Shown here: in pieces, positions 8,818 to 20,186 of the stretch
How positions within the stretch are numbered: position 1 is the stretch's first letter
How the letters are laid out: every line of letters starts with the position of its first letter
From: Serratia sp. DD3
Lineage (GTDB): Bacteria; Pseudomonadota; Gammaproteobacteria; Enterobacterales; Enterobacteriaceae
Direction: 5' to 3'
Assembly: GCF_000496755.2 (NCBI RefSeq)
Contig: NZ_AYKS02000089.1
Location: 85,980-149,979 of the forward strand
DNA length: 64,000 bases
Translations under genes and position numbers: made by a program
The notes under the pieces: generated by a model
Database searches by the model: none
What the model saw: only the letters and a program-made list of their open reading frames with translations
Told to the model about the DNA's origin: nothing

Positions 8818-10731
8818 ATGGGTAAAATCATTGGTATTGACCTGGGTACAACCAACTCTTGTGTAGCAATTATGGATGGTGGCAAGGCGCGTGTACTAGA
8901 GAACGCCGAAGGCGACCGCACCACACCGTCAATTATCGCCTATACCCAGGATGGTGAAATTCTGGTTGGCCAGCCTGCTAAGCGTCAGGCTGTGACTAAC
9001 CCACAAAACACCCTGTTTGCGATCAAACGCCTGATTGGCCGTCGCTTCCAGGATGACGAAGCACAGCGTGATAAAGCTATCATGCCTTACAGCATTGTCG
9101 CCGCAGACAATGGCGATGCTTGGTTGGAAGTTAAAGGCCAGAAAATGGCTCCACCACAAATCTCTGCAGAAGTACTGAAAAAAATGAAGAAAACAGCAGA
9201 AGATTATTTGGGTGAGCCAGTGACTGAAGCGGTAATTACGGTTCCTGCTTACTTTAACGATGCTCAGCGTCAGGCAACCAAAGATGCCGGGCGTATTGCT
9301 GGTCTGGAAGTGAAACGTATTATTAACGAGCCGACTGCCGCAGCATTGGCTTATGGTTTGGATAAAGAAGTCGGTAACCGCACCATTGCGGTTTATGACT
9401 TGGGTGGTGGTACTTTCGATATCTCAATTATCGAGATCGATGAAGTTGACGGTGAAAAAACCTTCGAAGTGCTGGCAACCAACGGTGATACTCACTTGGG
9501 TGGTGAAGATTTCGATAGCCGCTTGATCAACTATCTGGTTGAAGAGTTCAAGAAAGACCAAGGTATGGATTTGCGTAATGATCCGCTGGCGATGCAACGT
9601 CTGAAAGAAGCAGCAGAAAAAGCGAAGATTGAGCTCTCTTCCGCTCAGCAGACCGATGTGAACCTGCCATATATTACTGCAGATGCCAGCGGTCCAAAAC
9701 ACATGAACATCAAAGTGACTCGTGCCAAACTCGAGTCATTGGTAGAAGACTTGGTTGCACGTTCTATCGAGCCGTTGAAAGTGGCGCTGAAAGATGCAGG
9801 ATTGTCAGTTTCTGATATCAATGACGTGATCCTGGTGGGTGGGCAGACCCGTATGCCTCTGGTCCAGAAGACCGTCTCTGACTTCTTCGGTAAAGAACCA
9901 CGTAAAGATGTTAACCCGGACGAAGCGGTTGCTGTGGGTGCCGCAGTACAGGGTGGTGTGTTGGCAGGTGATGTGAAAGACGTTCTGTTGTTGGACGTGA
10001 CTCCGCTATCACTGGGTATCGAGACCATGGGCAGTGTGATGACCCCGCTGATCACCAAAAACACCACTATCCCGACCAAGCATAGTCAGGTGTTCTCAAC
10101 AGCTGAAGATAATCAGGCTGCGGTGACTATCCATGTCCTGCAAGGGGAACGTAAGCGTGCCAGCGATAACAAATCACTGGGCCAGTTTAATCTGGATGGT
10201 ATCCAGGCTGCACCGCGTGGTATGGCCCAGATCGAAGTGACTTTCGACATTGATGCGGATGGTATTCTGCATGTTTCTGCTAAAGACAAGAACACCGGTC
10301 GTGAGCAGAAGATCACCATTAAGGCTTCTTCTGGTCTGAATGAAGAAGAAATCCAGAAAATGGTGCGTGATGCAGAAGTGAACGCCGAAGCTGACCGTAA
10401 GTTCGAAGAGCTGGTACAAACGCGTAACCAGGCGGATCACTTGATCCACGGTACCCGTAAGCAAATTGAAGAAGCAGGCGATAAACTGCCAGCAGAAGAT
10501 AAAACAGCGATTGAAGCAGCGCTGAAAGATCTGGAAGCGGCTGTGAAGAGCGAAGATAAACCTGAAATTGAAGCGAAAACTCAGGCTTTGGTGCAGGTTT
10601 CCGGCAAACTGTTGGAAATGGCACAGGCGCAGGCACAAGCACAGGGTGCTGATGCCGGTGCAGACAACGCGGCAAAGAAAGAAGACGATGTTGTTGACGC
10701 TGAGTTTGAAGAAGTTAAAGACAAAAAGTAA
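8818..10731 (+). CDS. dnaK: Molecular chaperone DnaK (Hsp70)
   Basis: DnaK is the ATP-driven Hsp70 that binds exposed hydrophobic peptides. It works with DnaJ and GrpE and feeds back on sigma-32. The 637-residue protein has the ATPase phosphate motifs [13 protein letters not shown] (residues 4-16) and [15 protein letters not shown] (around 193-207), the substrate-binding domain from about residue 390, and a helical lid. It ends with a Gln/Ala-rich linker and the EEVKDKK tail that interacts with co-chaperones. dnaJ follows 105 bases downstream in the same heat-shock operon. Confidence 0.99.
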   Translation: MGKIIGIDLGTTNSCVAIMDGGKARVLENAEGDRTTPSIIAYTQDGEILVGQPAKRQAVTNPQNTLFAIKRLIGRRFQDDEAQRDKAIMPYSIVAADNGDAWLEVKGQKMAPPQISAEVLKKMKKTAEDYLGEPVTEAVITVPAYFNDAQRQATKDAGRIAGLEVKRIINEPTAAALAYGLDKEVGNRTIAVYDLGGGTFDISIIEIDEVDGEKTFEVLATNGDTHLGGEDFDSRLINYLVEEFKKDQGMDLRNDPLAMQRLKEAAEKAKIELSSAQQTDVNLPYITADASGPKHMNIKVTRAKLESLVEDLVARSIEPLKVALKDAGLSVSDINDVILVGGQTRMPLVQKTVSDFFGKEPRKDVNPDEAVAVGAAVQGGVLAGDVKDVLLLDVTPLSLGIETMGSVMTPLITKNTTIPTKHSQVFSTAEDNQAAVTIHVLQGERKRASDNKSLGQFNLDGIQAAPRGMAQIEVTFDIDADGILHVSAKDKNTGREQKITIKASSGLNEEEIQKMVRDAEVNAEADRKFEELVQTRNQADHLIHGTRKQIEEAGDKLPAEDKTAIEAALKDLEAAVKSEDKPEIEAKTQALVQVSGKLLEMAQAQAQAQGADAGADNAAKKEDDVVDAEFEEVKDKK

Positions 10732-10836
10732 TTGCCCTTAAGCGGGCACGGTGAGGTCATCGACCATAACCGGAAACCAGCACGGGCGTCGAGGTAACTC
10801 TGCGCCCGTGCACGCATGTTAAGGGTTAGACAACCA

Positions 10837-11961
10837 ATGGCAAAGAAAGATTATTACGAGGTGCTCGGCGTCACCAAAACGGCAGATGAGCGTGAAATCA
10901 AAAAGGCGTATAAGCGTCTGGCGATGAAGTATCACCCTGACCGTAATCAGGATGCTGATGCTGAAGTCAGATTTAAAGAAGTCAAAGAAGCCTACGAGAT
11001 CCTGATCGATGATCAAAAGCGTGCAGCCTATGATCAATACGGTCATGCCGCTTTTGAGCAAGGTGGCATGGGCGGCGGCGGTTTTGGCGGCGGGGCTGAT
11101 TTCAGCGATATTTTTGGTGATGTATTTGGTGATATTTTTGGTGGCGGACGCCGCCAGCGTGCCAGCCGTGGTTCCGATTTACGCTACAACATGGATCTGA
11201 CTCTCGAAGAAGCGGTGCGTGGTGTGACCAAAGAGATCCGCATTCCTACGTTGGAAGAGTGTGATGTCTGCCACGGTAGCGGTGCTAAGCCAGGCAGTTC
11301 ACCCATTACCTGCCCGACCTGCCATGGTCAAGGCCAGGTACAGATGCGCCAAGGTTTTTTCAGCGTGCAGCAGGCTTGTCCCCATTGTCATGGGCGCGGT
11401 CAGATCATCAAAGATCCGTGCAACAAGTGTCACGGCCATGGTCGCGTAGAAAAATCCAAGACCTTGTCGGTGAAGATCCCGGCTGGCGTTGATACGGGTG
11501 ATCGTATCCGTCTGGCAGGCGAGGGCGAAGCCGGTGAACATGGTGCACCAGCGGGTGACTTGTATGTTCAGGTTCAGGTGAAAGCGCACCCGATTTTCGA
11601 GCGTGAAGGTAATAACCTGTATTGTGAAGTACCGATTAACTTTGCCATGGCCGCGTTGGGTGGTGAGATTGAAGTCCCTACCTTGGATGGCCGTGTTAAG
11701 TTGAAAGTACCGGGGGAAACTCAAACTGGTAAACTGTTCCGTATGCGTGGCAAAGGCGTGAAATCGGTACGGGGTGGTAGCCAGGGAGACCTGCTATGCC
11801 GCGTAGTGGTGGAAACACCAGTCCACTTGAACGACAAGCAGAAACAGTTGTTAAAAGAGCTGGAAGAGAGCTTGGGTGGTCCGGCTGGCGATAAAAACAG
11901 CCCTCGCTCGAAAAGCTTTTTCGATGGTGTGAAAAAGTTTTTTGACGATCTGACGCGTTAA
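10837..11961 (+). CDS. dnaJ: Co-chaperone DnaJ (Hsp40)
   Basis: DnaJ stimulates DnaK ATP hydrolysis and delivers substrates. The start is the ATG at 10837 ([12 protein letters not shown]); a 7-codon longer frame does not fit the family. The protein is 374 residues: J domain with the HPD motif (YHPDRN, about residues 33-38), a Gly/Phe-rich linker ([11 protein letters not shown]), then four CxxCxGxG zinc repeats ([32 protein letters not shown], residues ~144-205). The C-terminal peptide-binding and dimerization parts follow. It is transcribed with dnaK and followed by a terminator. Confidence 0.99.
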   Translation: MAKKDYYEVLGVTKTADEREIKKAYKRLAMKYHPDRNQDADAEVRFKEVKEAYEILIDDQKRAAYDQYGHAAFEQGGMGGGGFGGGADFSDIFGDVFGDIFGGGRRQRASRGSDLRYNMDLTLEEAVRGVTKEIRIPTLEECDVCHGSGAKPGSSPITCPTCHGQGQVQMRQGFFSVQQACPHCHGRGQIIKDPCNKCHGHGRVEKSKTLSVKIPAGVDTGDRIRLAGEGEAGEHGAPAGDLYVQVQVKAHPIFEREGNNLYCEVPINFAMAALGGEIEVPTLDGRVKLKVPGETQTGKLFRMRGKGVKSVRGGSQGDLLCRVVVETPVHLNDKQKQLLKELEESLGGPAGDKNSPRSKSFFDGVKKFFDDLTR

Positions 11962-11975
11962 TCACTATTGAATAG

Positions 11976-12004
11976 AGCCCCGGTTAAAATACTGGGGCTT
12001 TTTA
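11976..12004 (+). terminator. Terminator after dnaJ
   Basis: AGCCCC / GGGGCT stem with a loop around GGTTAAAATACT, followed by TTTTTA, 15 bases after the dnaJ stop. Confidence 0.85.
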
Positions 12005-12181
12005 TTACTATCTTTGTTAATTCCCAGAATAAAACTGTGGCATACATCACTGAATGCTCGGTTTTTACGAATTATATTGTGCTTATAAACTGATTTTTTC
12101 GAAGTTATTCCTCGCCTATACTCTATGCATTGTCTGACACGCAGGACGATAGCGCCTGGTGATTATCTGGAGTGACTCACA

Positions 12182-13348
12182 GTGACCAATATTATCCGTC
12201 AATTCTTGCGCCAAGAGGCAGCAGGGGGAATTATTCTGATCATCGCTGCCGTAGTGGCGTTGATTATGGCAAATACCTCCTTACAAGGGCTTTATCAAAG
12301 TTTCCTCAGCTTGCCAGTAATGGTCAAAATCGCTTCGTTGGAGATTGCCAAGCCATTACTGCTATGGATCAACGATGGGTTAATGGCCATCTTTTTCCTC
12401 GTGGTCGGTTTGGAAGTTAAACGCGAATTAATGCAAGGCTCGTTAGCCGGTCGTGACCAAGCTGTTTTTCCAGCAATTGCTGCCTTGGGCGGTATGCTGG
12501 CTCCGGCATTGATCTATCTATTTTTTAATGGTGCAGATGAAGTCACCCGTCAAGGATGGGCAATCCCTGCGGCGACTGATATCGCGTTTGCGCTAGGGGT
12601 GATGGCCCTGCTGGGGAAGCGGGTACCCACCAGTTTGAAGGTATTCTTGTTGGCCTTGGCGATTATTGATGATTTGGGTGTCATCATCATTATTGCCCTG
12701 TTCTATACCTATAAGGTGTCGCTGATGGCATTGGCAGTCGCTGCTGCTGCGATAGCCGTGCTGGCGATTATGAACTGGCGTGGGGTAGGCAAAACCTCGA
12801 TGTATATGATAGTTGGCCTGGTGCTGTGGGTGGCTATTCTTAAATCCGGTGTACATGCGACGCTGGCAGGGGTCATCGTCGGCTTTATGATACCGCTGCA
12901 AGCCAAGCATGAGCCTTCTCCTTCGGAAACCCTGGAGCATGAGTTGCATCCTTGGGTAGCTTTCCTTATTTTGCCTTTGTTTGCGTTCGCCAATGCGGGG
13001 GTACCATTACAAGGGGTTTCGCTGAGTGGTTTGACGTCACTGTTGCCAATGGGGATTGCCGCAGGGTTATTGATTGGTAAACCACTGGGGATTTTTACCC
13101 TCAGTTGGCTGGCGGTGAAACTCGGCATTGCCAAATTGCCAGAAGACATTAATTTTAAACAGGTATTTGCTGTCGCCATGCTTTGTGGTATCGGATTTAC
13201 CATGTCGATCTTCATTGCCTCATTGGCCTTTGCTGAGGCGGCGCCGGAACTGATTACCTATTCCAAACTGGGCATATTATTAGGTTCAACCAGTGCGGCG
13301 GTGATTGGTTATGTCCTTTTGCGTCAGACATTACCGAAGCGCCAATAA
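12182..13348 (+). CDS. nhaA: Na+/H+ antiporter NhaA
   Basis: NhaA exports sodium in exchange for two protons at alkaline pH, keeping cytosolic sodium and pH in range. The 388-residue protein matches the E. coli length and has about 12 helices. The ion-binding aspartate pair lies in [17 protein letters not shown] (near residues 161-162), and the early GLEVKRELM motif is present. The likely start is a GTG at 12182, preceded by TGGAG. NhaR, its activator, is encoded directly downstream, separated by an ERIC-type repeat. Confidence 0.97.
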   Translation: MTNIIRQFLRQEAAGGIILIIAAVVALIMANTSLQGLYQSFLSLPVMVKIASLEIAKPLLLWINDGLMAIFFLVVGLEVKRELMQGSLAGRDQAVFPAIAALGGMLAPALIYLFFNGADEVTRQGWAIPAATDIAFALGVMALLGKRVPTSLKVFLLALAIIDDLGVIIIIALFYTYKVSLMALAVAAAAIAVLAIMNWRGVGKTSMYMIVGLVLWVAILKSGVHATLAGVIVGFMIPLQAKHEPSPSETLEHELHPWVAFLILPLFAFANAGVPLQGVSLSGLTSLLPMGIAAGLLIGKPLGIFTLSWLAVKLGIAKLPEDINFKQVFAVAMLCGIGFTMSIFIASLAFAEAAPELITYSKLGILLGSTSAAVIGYVLLRQTLPKRQ

Positions 13349-13350
13349 GT

Positions 13351-13461
13351 GATACCCAAAAACATTCGATTTGCTTGCAGCGGCCCCGATAGGGGCGAGC
13401 CTCACGGATGAGGCGAGTAACGACAGCCAGGACCCAAGCAACGTGAAGGATGAAGGGTATA
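13351..13461. repeat. ERIC-derived palindromic repeat (short-core type)
   Basis: A 111-bp element runs from GATACCCAAAAACATTCGATT to TGAAGGATGAAGGGTAT, the terminal arms of ERIC repeats. The core is different from classical ERIC: a GGCCCCGATAGGGGC hairpin followed by GCCTCACGGATGAGGC. The same core occurs at 52840-52875 (inverted) and, diverged, at 19100-19145. It lies between nhaA and nhaR and would form a hairpin in a read-through transcript. Confidence 0.75.
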
Positions 13462-13583
13462 ATCTTATTGCAGGTGGGTGATATGCCCGCCTGCAATAAG
13501 CATGAATAGGGAAGAAAGCAATGGAGTTTGTCGCTCATCAAGGTGGAGCTTTGTGCTGATAGGGAATTTAAGGAGAACAGCGA

Positions 13584-14480
13584 GTGAAAATGTCACATAT
13601 CAACTTTAACCATCTCTATTACTTCTGGCAGGTTTGCAAGGAGGGATCAGTGGTGGGTGCGGCACAGGCGCTGTTCCTTACGCCGCAAACCATTACTGGT
13701 CAGATCAAAGCCTTGGAAGAGCGCCTTGATGGAAAACTGTTCAAGCGCCAAGGGCGTGGCGTGGTGCCCTCTGAACTCGGCCAACTGGTCTTCCGCTATG
13801 CGGATAAGATGTTTATGCTGAGCCAGGAAATGCTGGATATCGTTAATTACCGCAAGGAATCCAACCTGTTGTTTGACGTTGGTGTGGCGGATGCGCTCTC
13901 CAAGAGGCTGGTCAGCCAGGTATTGGAAGCCGCGGTGGTTGATAATGAGCAGATCCATCTGCGCTGTTTCGAATCAACCCATGAGATGCTGCTGGAACAG
14001 TTGAGCCAGCACAAATTGGATATGATTCTGTCGGATTGTCCTGTCGACTCCAGTCAACAGGAAGGGTTGTTCTCGCTGAAATTGGGTGAGTGTGGCATCA
14101 GCTTCTTCTGTCGTCCACCGGTGCCTGATTTACCGTTCCCAGCCTGCCTGGAGCAGCGACGATTACTGATCCCGGGAAAGCGTTCGATGCTGGGGCGCAA
14201 ACTGCTTAATTGGTTTAATACTCAGGGGATTCAGGTTCAGATTCTGGGGGAGTTTGATGATGCTGCGTTGATGAAGGCTTTCGGGTTGTATCACAATGCG
14301 ATTTTCGTTGCTCCGACACTGTATGCATTGGACACCTACAAGGATGATAATGTGATGGAGATTGGGCGCATCGATAGCGTGCAAGAAGAGTATTACATTA
14401 TTTTTGCTGAGCGGATGATCCAACATCCGGCAGTACGACGGGTATGTAACAAGGATTTTTCAGCCCTGTTTACCTTTTAA
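13584..14480 (+). CDS. nhaR: LysR-type activator of nhaA
   Basis: NhaR senses sodium and activates nhaA in E. coli. The 298-residue protein has the N-terminal winged helix (residues ~5-65: [20 protein letters not shown]) and the conserved effector domain, including [18 protein letters not shown] and [14 protein letters not shown] use the GTG at 13584, 8 bases after AAGGAG, giving two residues before MSHINFNH as in E. coli; the ATG at 13590 is the alternative. It ends at a terminator shared with rpsT. Confidence 0.95.
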   Translation: MKMSHINFNHLYYFWQVCKEGSVVGAAQALFLTPQTITGQIKALEERLDGKLFKRQGRGVVPSELGQLVFRYADKMFMLSQEMLDIVNYRKESNLLFDVGVADALSKRLVSQVLEAAVVDNEQIHLRCFESTHEMLLEQLSQHKLDMILSDCPVDSSQQEGLFSLKLGECGISFFCRPPVPDLPFPACLEQRRLLIPGKRSMLGRKLLNWFNTQGIQVQILGEFDDAALMKAFGLYHNAIFVAPTLYALDTYKDDNVMEIGRIDSVQEEYYIIFAERMIQHPAVRRVCNKDFSALFTF

Positions 14481-14506
14481 GCCGATACTGGCTGGATCTC
14501 AAATGT

Positions 14507-14534
14507 AAAAAAACCGGCCAAAGCCGGTTTTTTT
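14507..14534. terminator. Bidirectional terminator between nhaR and rpsT
   Basis: AAAAAAACCGGC / GCCGGTTTTTTT with a short CAAA loop, flanked by A-rich and T-rich runs. It lies between convergent nhaR and rpsT and can stop both transcripts. Confidence 0.9.
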
Positions 14535-14555
14535 ATCAAGCAGAAAACGTAAGAC

Positions 14556-14819
14556 TTACTGCATTGCGTTAATCTGTGCAATCAAGCTCGACTTATGACG
14601 TGCTGCTTTATTTTTGTGGATCAGGCCTTTACCTGCCTGGCGATCCACAATAGGTTGCATTTCATTAAATGCGTTTTGTGCTGCTGCTTTGTCGCCAGTT
14701 GCGATAGCGGCGTACACCTTCTTAATGAAGGTACGCACCATTGAGCGACGGCTAGCGTTATGCTTGCGGCGTTTCTCAGACTGTACGGCGCGTTTCTTAG
14801 CTGATTTGATATTAGCCAA
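14556..14819 (-). CDS. rpsT: 30S ribosomal protein S20
   Basis: S20 is a small-subunit assembly protein that binds 16S rRNA. The 87-residue, Lys/Arg/Ala-rich product ([20 protein letters not shown] at the start) matches the family length. The initiation codon is TTG (14817-14819), preceded by GGAG. This is the same non-ATG start that E. coli rpsT uses, where it takes part in translational autoregulation. It stands alone, convergent with nhaR and divergent from ribF. Confidence 0.98.
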   Translation of the reverse strand: MANIKSAKKRAVQSEKRRKHNASRRSMVRTFIKKVYAAIATGDKAAAQNAFNEMQPIVDRQAGKGLIHKNKAARHKSSLIAQINAMQ

Positions 14820-14867
14820 GGTCCAACTCCCAAATATATGCTATTGAGGACAATTCAAAGGCCGAGG

Positions 14868-14896
14868 AATATGCCCTTTTAGCCTTCGTTTGTCAA
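14868..14896 (-). promoter_or_regulatory. Main rpsT promoter
   Basis: TTGACA (14891-14896, read on the minus strand) and CATATT (14868-14873) are separated by exactly 17 bases. The surrounding 5' leader closely resembles the E. coli rpsT P2 region. Transcription would start near 14861. Confidence 0.75.
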
Positions 14897-15218
14897 TGGA
14901 TTTGTGCAAATAAGCGCCGTTTGTACGGGCGGCACTTGCTACGTTGTGATGGCGCAGGATCTTACCAGTTTCGGCTATGGGAATACAGTGTTTCGCGATA
15001 AAAATCGCCATATGATTTGTATCCTGCTCCGCCTGGTGGAGAAGCGACTGGGTATCATACCAACAATAGCGTCTGATTGAGCTATTTTTTGACGATAATT
15101 TGAAGGAACATCGGGATAAAACCGTCATCTGGCGGTAATTTGAGGAATTGAAACGGTGGTGAAGGCGCTTTTCCTTCGGTATGGTATGACTATATACATC
15201 AAAGGGAACAATCGCCGG

Positions 15219-15247
15219 TTAACCTTAACCGTTGTACAAGGTATAAT
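15219..15247 (+). promoter_or_regulatory. Probable ribF-ileS promoter
   Basis: TTAACC (15219-15224), 17 bases, then a perfect TATAAT (15242-15247). It lies 30 bases before the ribF start. The rest of the 457-bp spacer between rpsT and ribF shows no coding frame. Confidence 0.65.
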
Positions 15248-15276
15248 CCGCCGATTTCCACTGTTTTGAGCCAGCT

Positions 15277-16215
15277 ATGCAGCTAATTCGTGGCATCCAT
15301 AATATCCGGGCACACCATCATGGTTGTGTGCTCACCATCGGCAACTTTGACGGCGTACATCGCGGTCACAAGGCGTTGTTGGCACAGCTGAAACAGGTAG
15401 GACACCGCCTCGGGCTACCGGTGGTGGTAATGATTTTTGAACCGCAACCGTTGGAATTGTTTGCTGCAGATAAAGCACCGGCCCGCCTGACGCGCTTGCG
15501 TGACAAGGCCAAATATTTGGCTGAGGCCGGGGTGGATTTCTTGTTGTGCGTCAAGTTTGATCCCCGTTTTGCCGCTCACCCTTCAAAGGCGTTTGTGACT
15601 GAACTGCTGGTGGAAAAGTTGGGAGTGAAATTCCTGATGGTGGGCGATGATTTCCGCTTTGGGGCGGGTCGCCAAGGGGATTATCAACTGTTGCAGCAAG
15701 CGGGGGAGAAATATGGCTTTGAAGTGGTGAGTGCGTCCACTTTTCGTGAAGGGGATCAGCGTATCAGCAGTACGGCGATTCGCAATGCCCTGCGTGATGA
15801 TGATTTGCTGCTGGCGGAGACCCTGCTGGGGCACCCTTATCGTATTTCAGGGCGTGTAGTACATGGTGACCAATTGGGGAGAACCATTGGTTTCCCAACG
15901 GCCAACCTGCCACTTAAACGCCTGGTTGCACCGGTCAAAGGGGTCTATGCGGTCGATGTTTATGGCCTGGCACTACAACCTTTGCCCGGGGTGGCCAATA
16001 TCGGCACTCGGCCTACCGTTGCTGGCGTCCGTCAGCAACTGGAAGTGCATTTACTGGATGTGACTATGGATCTGTATGGCCGCCATCTGGATGTGGTGCT
16101 GCGCGCAAAATTGCGCAATGAACAGCGTTTTGCTTCGCTTGATGAACTTAAGCAGCAAATCGCCAATGATGTGGTGACTGCCCGGAAGTTTTTTGGGCTA
16201 CAGACACCGGCTTAA
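15277..16215 (+). CDS. ribF: Bifunctional riboflavin kinase / FAD synthetase
   Basis: RibF phosphorylates riboflavin to FMN and adenylates FMN to FAD. The 312-residue protein has the N-terminal nucleotidyltransferase motif [16 protein letters not shown] (residues ~20-35). The C-terminal kinase domain carries the motif [13 protein letters not shown] (near residue 205). Length and order match E. coli RibF (313). It starts the ribF-ileS-lspA-fkpB-ispH cluster, with ileS 32 bases downstream. Confidence 0.97.
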   Translation: MQLIRGIHNIRAHHHGCVLTIGNFDGVHRGHKALLAQLKQVGHRLGLPVVVMIFEPQPLELFAADKAPARLTRLRDKAKYLAEAGVDFLLCVKFDPRFAAHPSKAFVTELLVEKLGVKFLMVGDDFRFGAGRQGDYQLLQQAGEKYGFEVVSASTFREGDQRISSTAIRNALRDDDLLLAETLLGHPYRISGRVVHGDQLGRTIGFPTANLPLKRLVAPVKGVYAVDVYGLALQPLPGVANIGTRPTVAGVRQQLEVHLLDVTMDLYGRHLDVVLRAKLRNEQRFASLDELKQQIANDVVTARKFFGLQTPA

Positions 16216-16247
16216 TCTTACCAATCGAAAACGGAACCGAGAATCTA

Positions 16248-19064
16248 ATGAGTGACTACAAGAATACCCTGAACTTGCCGGAAACAGGGTTCCCGATGCG
16301 CGGCGATCTCGCCAAGCGCGAGCCTGGCATGCTTAACCGTTGGTATGAACAGGATCTGTACGGGATTATTCGTGCTGCTAAAAAGGGGAAAAAGACCTTT
16401 ATTCTGCATGACGGCCCACCGTATGCGAATGGCAGTATTCATATTGGTCACTCGGTAAATAAAATCCTCAAAGATATTATTATTAAATCCAAAGGGATGG
16501 CGGGCTTTGATTCGCCTTATATTCCCGGTTGGGACTGCCACGGTCTGCCCATTGAATTGAAAGTTGAACAACTTTATGGCAAACCCGGTGAGAAACTGAC
16601 CCCTGCGGAGTTCCGTCAGAAATGCCGCGAGTATGCAGCCGAACAGGTTGAGGGGCAGAAGCAAGATTTTATTCGCTTGGGGGTATTGGGTGACTGGGAT
16701 CATCCTTACCTGACCATGGACTTTAAAACCGAAGCCAACATTATCCGTGCCCTGGCTAAAATCATCAGCAATGGTCATTTGCTCAAGGGGGCCAAACCGG
16801 TTCACTGGTGTACCGATTGTGGTTCTTCCCTGGCAGAGGCAGAAGTTGAATATTACGACAAAACTTCACCTTCTATTGATGTCACTTTCCAGGCGGTTGA
16901 TGCCGCTGCGGTTGCCGCCAAGTTTGGCGTAACACAGGTTGATGGCCCAGTTTCTTTGGTGATCTGGACCACCACACCATGGACCTTGCCTGCCAACCGT
17001 GCGATTTCGCTGAACCCGGAATTTGCCTATCAATTGGTACAAGTTGATGGTCAATGCCTGATCCTGGCGGCGGATCTGGTGGAAAGTGTGATGCGGCGTG
17101 CGGGCATTACCCAGTGGGCGGTGCTTGGCGCTTGCCAAGGTAGTGAGCTAGAGTTAATGCGTTTCACCCATCCGTTTATGGGCTTTGATGTGCCGGCGGT
17201 TCTGGGGGATCACGTCACGCTGGATGCGGGTACCGGTGCAGTCCATACCGCACCTGGCCATGGCCCGGATGACTTTGTGATTGGCCAGAAATATGGCTTG
17301 GAAGTGGCTAATCCGGTTGGGCCGAATGGTTGCTATCTGACGGGGACTTACCCCTCACTGGATGGCAAATTTGTGTTTAAGGCCAATGATCTGGTGGTGG
17401 AGCTGTTACGCGAAAAAGGTGCGCTGTTGCATGTTGAAAAACTGCAGCACAGCTATCCCTGCTGCTGGCGCCACAAAACGCCGGTTATTTTCCGTGCCAC
17501 GCCACAATGGTTTATCAGCATGGATCAGCATGGATTGCGTAAACAGTCACTGGAAGAGATCAAAGGCGTGCAGTGGATCCCCGATTGGGGCCAGGCACGT
17601 ATCGAAATGATGGTGGCTAATCGTCCCGATTGGTGTATCTCGCGTCAGCGCACCTGGGGTGTGCCAATGTCTCTGTTTGTCCATAAAGAGACGGAGCAGC
17701 TTCACCCACGTAGTGTTGAGCTGATGGAACAGGTTGCCAAGCGTGTTGAGCAAGAGGGAATTCAGGCCTGGTGGGATCTGGATGCTGCCGAGATCCTCGG
17801 TGCGGAAGCCGCAGATTATGTCAAAGTGCCGGATACTTTGGACGTATGGTTTGACTCTGGTTCAACCCATGCTTCAGTGGTGGATGTTCGCCCTGAGTTC
17901 AACGGCCATGGCGCTGATATGTATTTAGAAGGGTCGGATCAGCATCGCGGTTGGTTTATGTCATCGCTGATGATTTCCACCGCCATGAAAGGCAAGGCAC
18001 CTTATAAAGAAGTGTTGACCCATGGTTTTACTGTCGATGGTCAGGGCCGCAAAATGTCCAAGTCTATCGGTAACACCATTAGCCCGCAGGATGTGATGAA
18101 CAAACTGGGGGGGGATATTTTACGTTTGTGGGTGGCATCGACGGATTACACTGGCGAGATCGCAGTTTCTGACGAAATCCTCAAACGTGCAGCGGACTCT
18201 TACCGCCGTATTCGCAATACAGCGCGTTTCTTGCTGGCAAACCTTAACGGCTTTGATCCTGCGACCGATTGTGTTGCCGCCGATGAAATGGTGGTCTTGG
18301 ATCGTTGGGCAGTGGGTCGCGCATTAGCGGCGCAGCAGGATATCGAGCAGGCCTATGCCAACTACGATTTCCATGAAGTGGTACAGCGGCTGATGCAGTT
18401 CTGCTCGGTGGAGATGGGCTCTTTTTATCTGGATATCATCAAAGACCGTCAATATACCGCGAAGAGCAACAGTGTGGCTCGTCGCAGTTGCCAGACCGCC
18501 CTGTTCCATATTGCTGAAGCGCTGGTGCGTTGGATGGCACCGATCATGTCGTTTACCGCAGATGAAATCTGGGGCTTCCTGCCAGGCAAACGTGCGCCGT
18601 ATGTCTTCACTGAAGAGTGGTACAGTGGCCTGTTTGGTTTGGCTGAAGGGGAGAGCATGAATGATGCATTTTGGGCTGAACTGCTGAAGGTACGCGGTGA
18701 AGTGAACAAAGTGCTGGAACAGGCGCGTGCAGACAAACGCATTGGTGGCTCACTGGAGGCGGCGGTGACGCTGTATGCAGACAATGACTTGGCTGCTTGC
18801 CTAAACAGCCTGCAGGATGAGCTACGCTTTGTGTTGCTGACCTCATCCGCCAATGTGGCACCTTTAGCGTCAGCTCCGGCGGATGCACAGCAGAGCGAAT
18901 TGCTTAAAGGGTTAAAAATCGCTTTCAGTACCGCAGTGGGTGAGAAATGCCCACGTTGCTGGCATTACACCACGGATATTGGCCAGGCCGCAGAACACGC
19001 GGATATTTGTGGCCGCTGTGTGACTAACGTCGCTGGTGATGGCGAAAAACGGCACTATGCCTGA
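16248..19064 (+). CDS. ileS: Isoleucyl-tRNA synthetase
   Basis: IleRS charges tRNA-Ile and edits misactivated valine. The 938-residue length equals the E. coli enzyme. The class I motifs are HIGH ([15 protein letters not shown], near residue 64) and KMSKS ([11 protein letters not shown], near residue 605). The CP1 editing domain has the [12 protein letters not shown] stretch. The C-terminal zinc-binding cysteines are in CPRCWHYT and CGRCV. An ERIC-type repeat fills the gap to lspA. Confidence 0.99.
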   Translation: MSDYKNTLNLPETGFPMRGDLAKREPGMLNRWYEQDLYGIIRAAKKGKKTFILHDGPPYANGSIHIGHSVNKILKDIIIKSKGMAGFDSPYIPGWDCHGLPIELKVEQLYGKPGEKLTPAEFRQKCREYAAEQVEGQKQDFIRLGVLGDWDHPYLTMDFKTEANIIRALAKIISNGHLLKGAKPVHWCTDCGSSLAEAEVEYYDKTSPSIDVTFQAVDAAAVAAKFGVTQVDGPVSLVIWTTTPWTLPANRAISLNPEFAYQLVQVDGQCLILAADLVESVMRRAGITQWAVLGACQGSELELMRFTHPFMGFDVPAVLGDHVTLDAGTGAVHTAPGHGPDDFVIGQKYGLEVANPVGPNGCYLTGTYPSLDGKFVFKANDLVVELLREKGALLHVEKLQHSYPCCWRHKTPVIFRATPQWFISMDQHGLRKQSLEEIKGVQWIPDWGQARIEMMVANRPDWCISRQRTWGVPMSLFVHKETEQLHPRSVELMEQVAKRVEQEGIQAWWDLDAAEILGAEAADYVKVPDTLDVWFDSGSTHASVVDVRPEFNGHGADMYLEGSDQHRGWFMSSLMISTAMKGKAPYKEVLTHGFTVDGQGRKMSKSIGNTISPQDVMNKLGGDILRLWVASTDYTGEIAVSDEILKRAADSYRRIRNTARFLLANLNGFDPATDCVAADEMVVLDRWAVGRALAAQQDIEQAYANYDFHEVVQRLMQFCSVEMGSFYLDIIKDRQYTAKSNSVARRSCQTALFHIAEALVRWMAPIMSFTADEIWGFLPGKRAPYVFTEEWYSGLFGLAEGESMNDAFWAELLKVRGEVNKVLEQARADKRIGGSLEAAVTLYADNDLAACLNSLQDELRFVLLTSSANVAPLASAPADAQQSELLKGLKIAFSTAVGEKCPRCWHYTTDIGQAAEHADICGRCVTNVAGDGEKRHYA

Positions 19065-19072
19065 GAACTAAC

Positions 19073-19186
19073 GATACCCAGAATAATTCTAGTTGCTTGT
19101 AGGCGGCAACCCCGTGAGGGGCGAGTCTCATGGATGAGACGAGTAATCGCCGCCAACACCCAAGCAGCTTGAAGGATGAAGGGTAT
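19073..19186. repeat. ERIC-derived repeat between ileS and lspA
   Basis: A 114-bp element with ends GATACCCAGAATAATTCTAG and TTGAAGGATGAAGGGTAT. Its core pairs GAGTCTCATGGATGAGAC and has the CCCCGTGAGGGGC hairpin. It is the same short-core type as at 13351. It ends on the base before the lspA ATG at 19187, so its last bases supply the lspA ribosome-binding region. Confidence 0.75.
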
Positions 19187-19714
19187 ATGGCTGAGAGCAA
19201 TGACCTAATGAGTAGACCGATAAGTTCGACCGGCTTGCGCTGGCTATGGTTGGTGGTGGTGGTACTGGCGTTGGATTTAGCCAGTAAGCTGTGGATTTTG
19301 AATAATTTTGAGCTGGGCCAACTCCAGCCATTGTTCCCGTCATTCAACTTGTATTATGCGCGTAATTACGGTGCCGCATTCAGTTTCCTTGCGGACCATG
19401 GTGGTTGGCAGCGCTGGTTCTTTGCGGGTGTCGCCATTGCTATCGTGGTGGTCCTGCTGGTGATGATGTATCGCAGCAGTGCCCAGCAGAAGCTCAACAA
19501 TATCGCCTATGCGTTTATTATTGGTGGTGCGCTCGGTAACCTGTTTGATCGTCTATGGCATGGTTTTGTCGTCGATTTTATCGACTTCTATATCGGTAAT
19601 TGGCATTACCCGACCTTTAACCTGGCGGACTCCTTTATCTGTATAGGGGCTGTGATGATCGTACTGGAAGGGTTCCTGCCAGCGAAGAAACGTGCCAGCA
19701 GTGAAGGGAAGTAA
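19187..19714 (+). CDS. lspA: Lipoprotein signal peptidase (signal peptidase II)
   Basis: LspA cleaves the signal peptide of diacylglyceryl-prolipoproteins in the inner membrane. The protein has four hydrophobic helices and the catalytic aspartates in [19 protein letters not shown]. From the ATG at 19187 it has 175 residues; from the ATG at 19208 ([12 protein letters not shown]) it has 168 and matches the E. coli N-terminus better. I give the upstream ATG because GAAGG/AAGGG-type sequence precedes it, but the choice is open. The stop is one base before the fkpB ATG. Confidence 0.93.
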   Translation: MAESNDLMSRPISSTGLRWLWLVVVVLALDLASKLWILNNFELGQLQPLFPSFNLYYARNYGAAFSFLADHGGWQRWFFAGVAIAIVVVLLVMMYRSSAQQKLNNIAYAFIIGGALGNLFDRLWHGFVVDFIDFYIGNWHYPTFNLADSFICIGAVMIVLEGFLPAKKRASSEGK

Positions 19715-19715
19715 C

Positions 19716-20186
19716 ATGACAGCTCAGGTTAACAGTAGTAGTGCGGTGTTGGTGCATTTCACGCTGAAATTGGACGATGGCTCAACGGCGGAGTCTACCC
19801 GAGGCAACGGTAAACCTGCGCTGTTTCGCCTGGGGGATGGCAGCTTGTCCGCCCCCTTGGAGCAGCAACTTATTGGTCTGCGGGTGGGTGATAAATGTGC
19901 TTTTACCCTGCAACCGGAAGCGGCATTTGGGGCAAAGAATCCAGACTTGATTCAGTTCTTCTCGCACCGTGATTTCATCGATACCGGGGTGCCGGAGGTG
20001 GGTACCATCATGCTGTTTACCGCCATTGATGGCAGTGAAATGCCTGGTGTGGTGCATGAAGTGGCTGAAGACTCTGTCACCGTCGATTTCAACCATCCGT
20101 TGGCGGGTCACCCAGTCCTCTTTGATATTGAAGTATTGGAGATTGATCCACAGCAGGAGAAAACAGATGCAAATATTGCTGGCTAA
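19716..20186 (+). CDS. fkpB: FKBP-type peptidyl-prolyl isomerase
   Basis: FkpB (SlpA) is a cytoplasmic FKBP-fold prolyl isomerase with chaperone activity, ribosome-associated in E. coli. From the ATG at 19716 the protein has 156 residues; GAAGGGAAG precedes it within the lspA end. The FKBP segments [14 protein letters not shown] and [23 protein letters not shown] are visible, with an insert-in-flap domain in the middle and a C-terminus EVLEIDPQQ. Its last 20 bases overlap the start of ispH, so the two are translationally linked. Confidence 0.94.
   Translation: MTAQVNSSSAVLVHFTLKLDDGSTAESTRGNGKPALFRLGDGSLSAPLEQQLIGLRVGDKCAFTLQPEAAFGAKNPDLIQFFSHRDFIDTGVPEVGTIMLFTAIDGSEMPGVVHEVAEDSVTVDFNHPLAGHPVLFDIEVLEIDPQQEKTDANIAG

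Noticed and set aside
9645..10638. Two long antisense frames inside dnaK (9645-10079 and 10174-10638)
   Set aside because: They are mirror frames of a highly biased gene; no ribosome-binding site and no recognisable domain. dnaK itself is certain.
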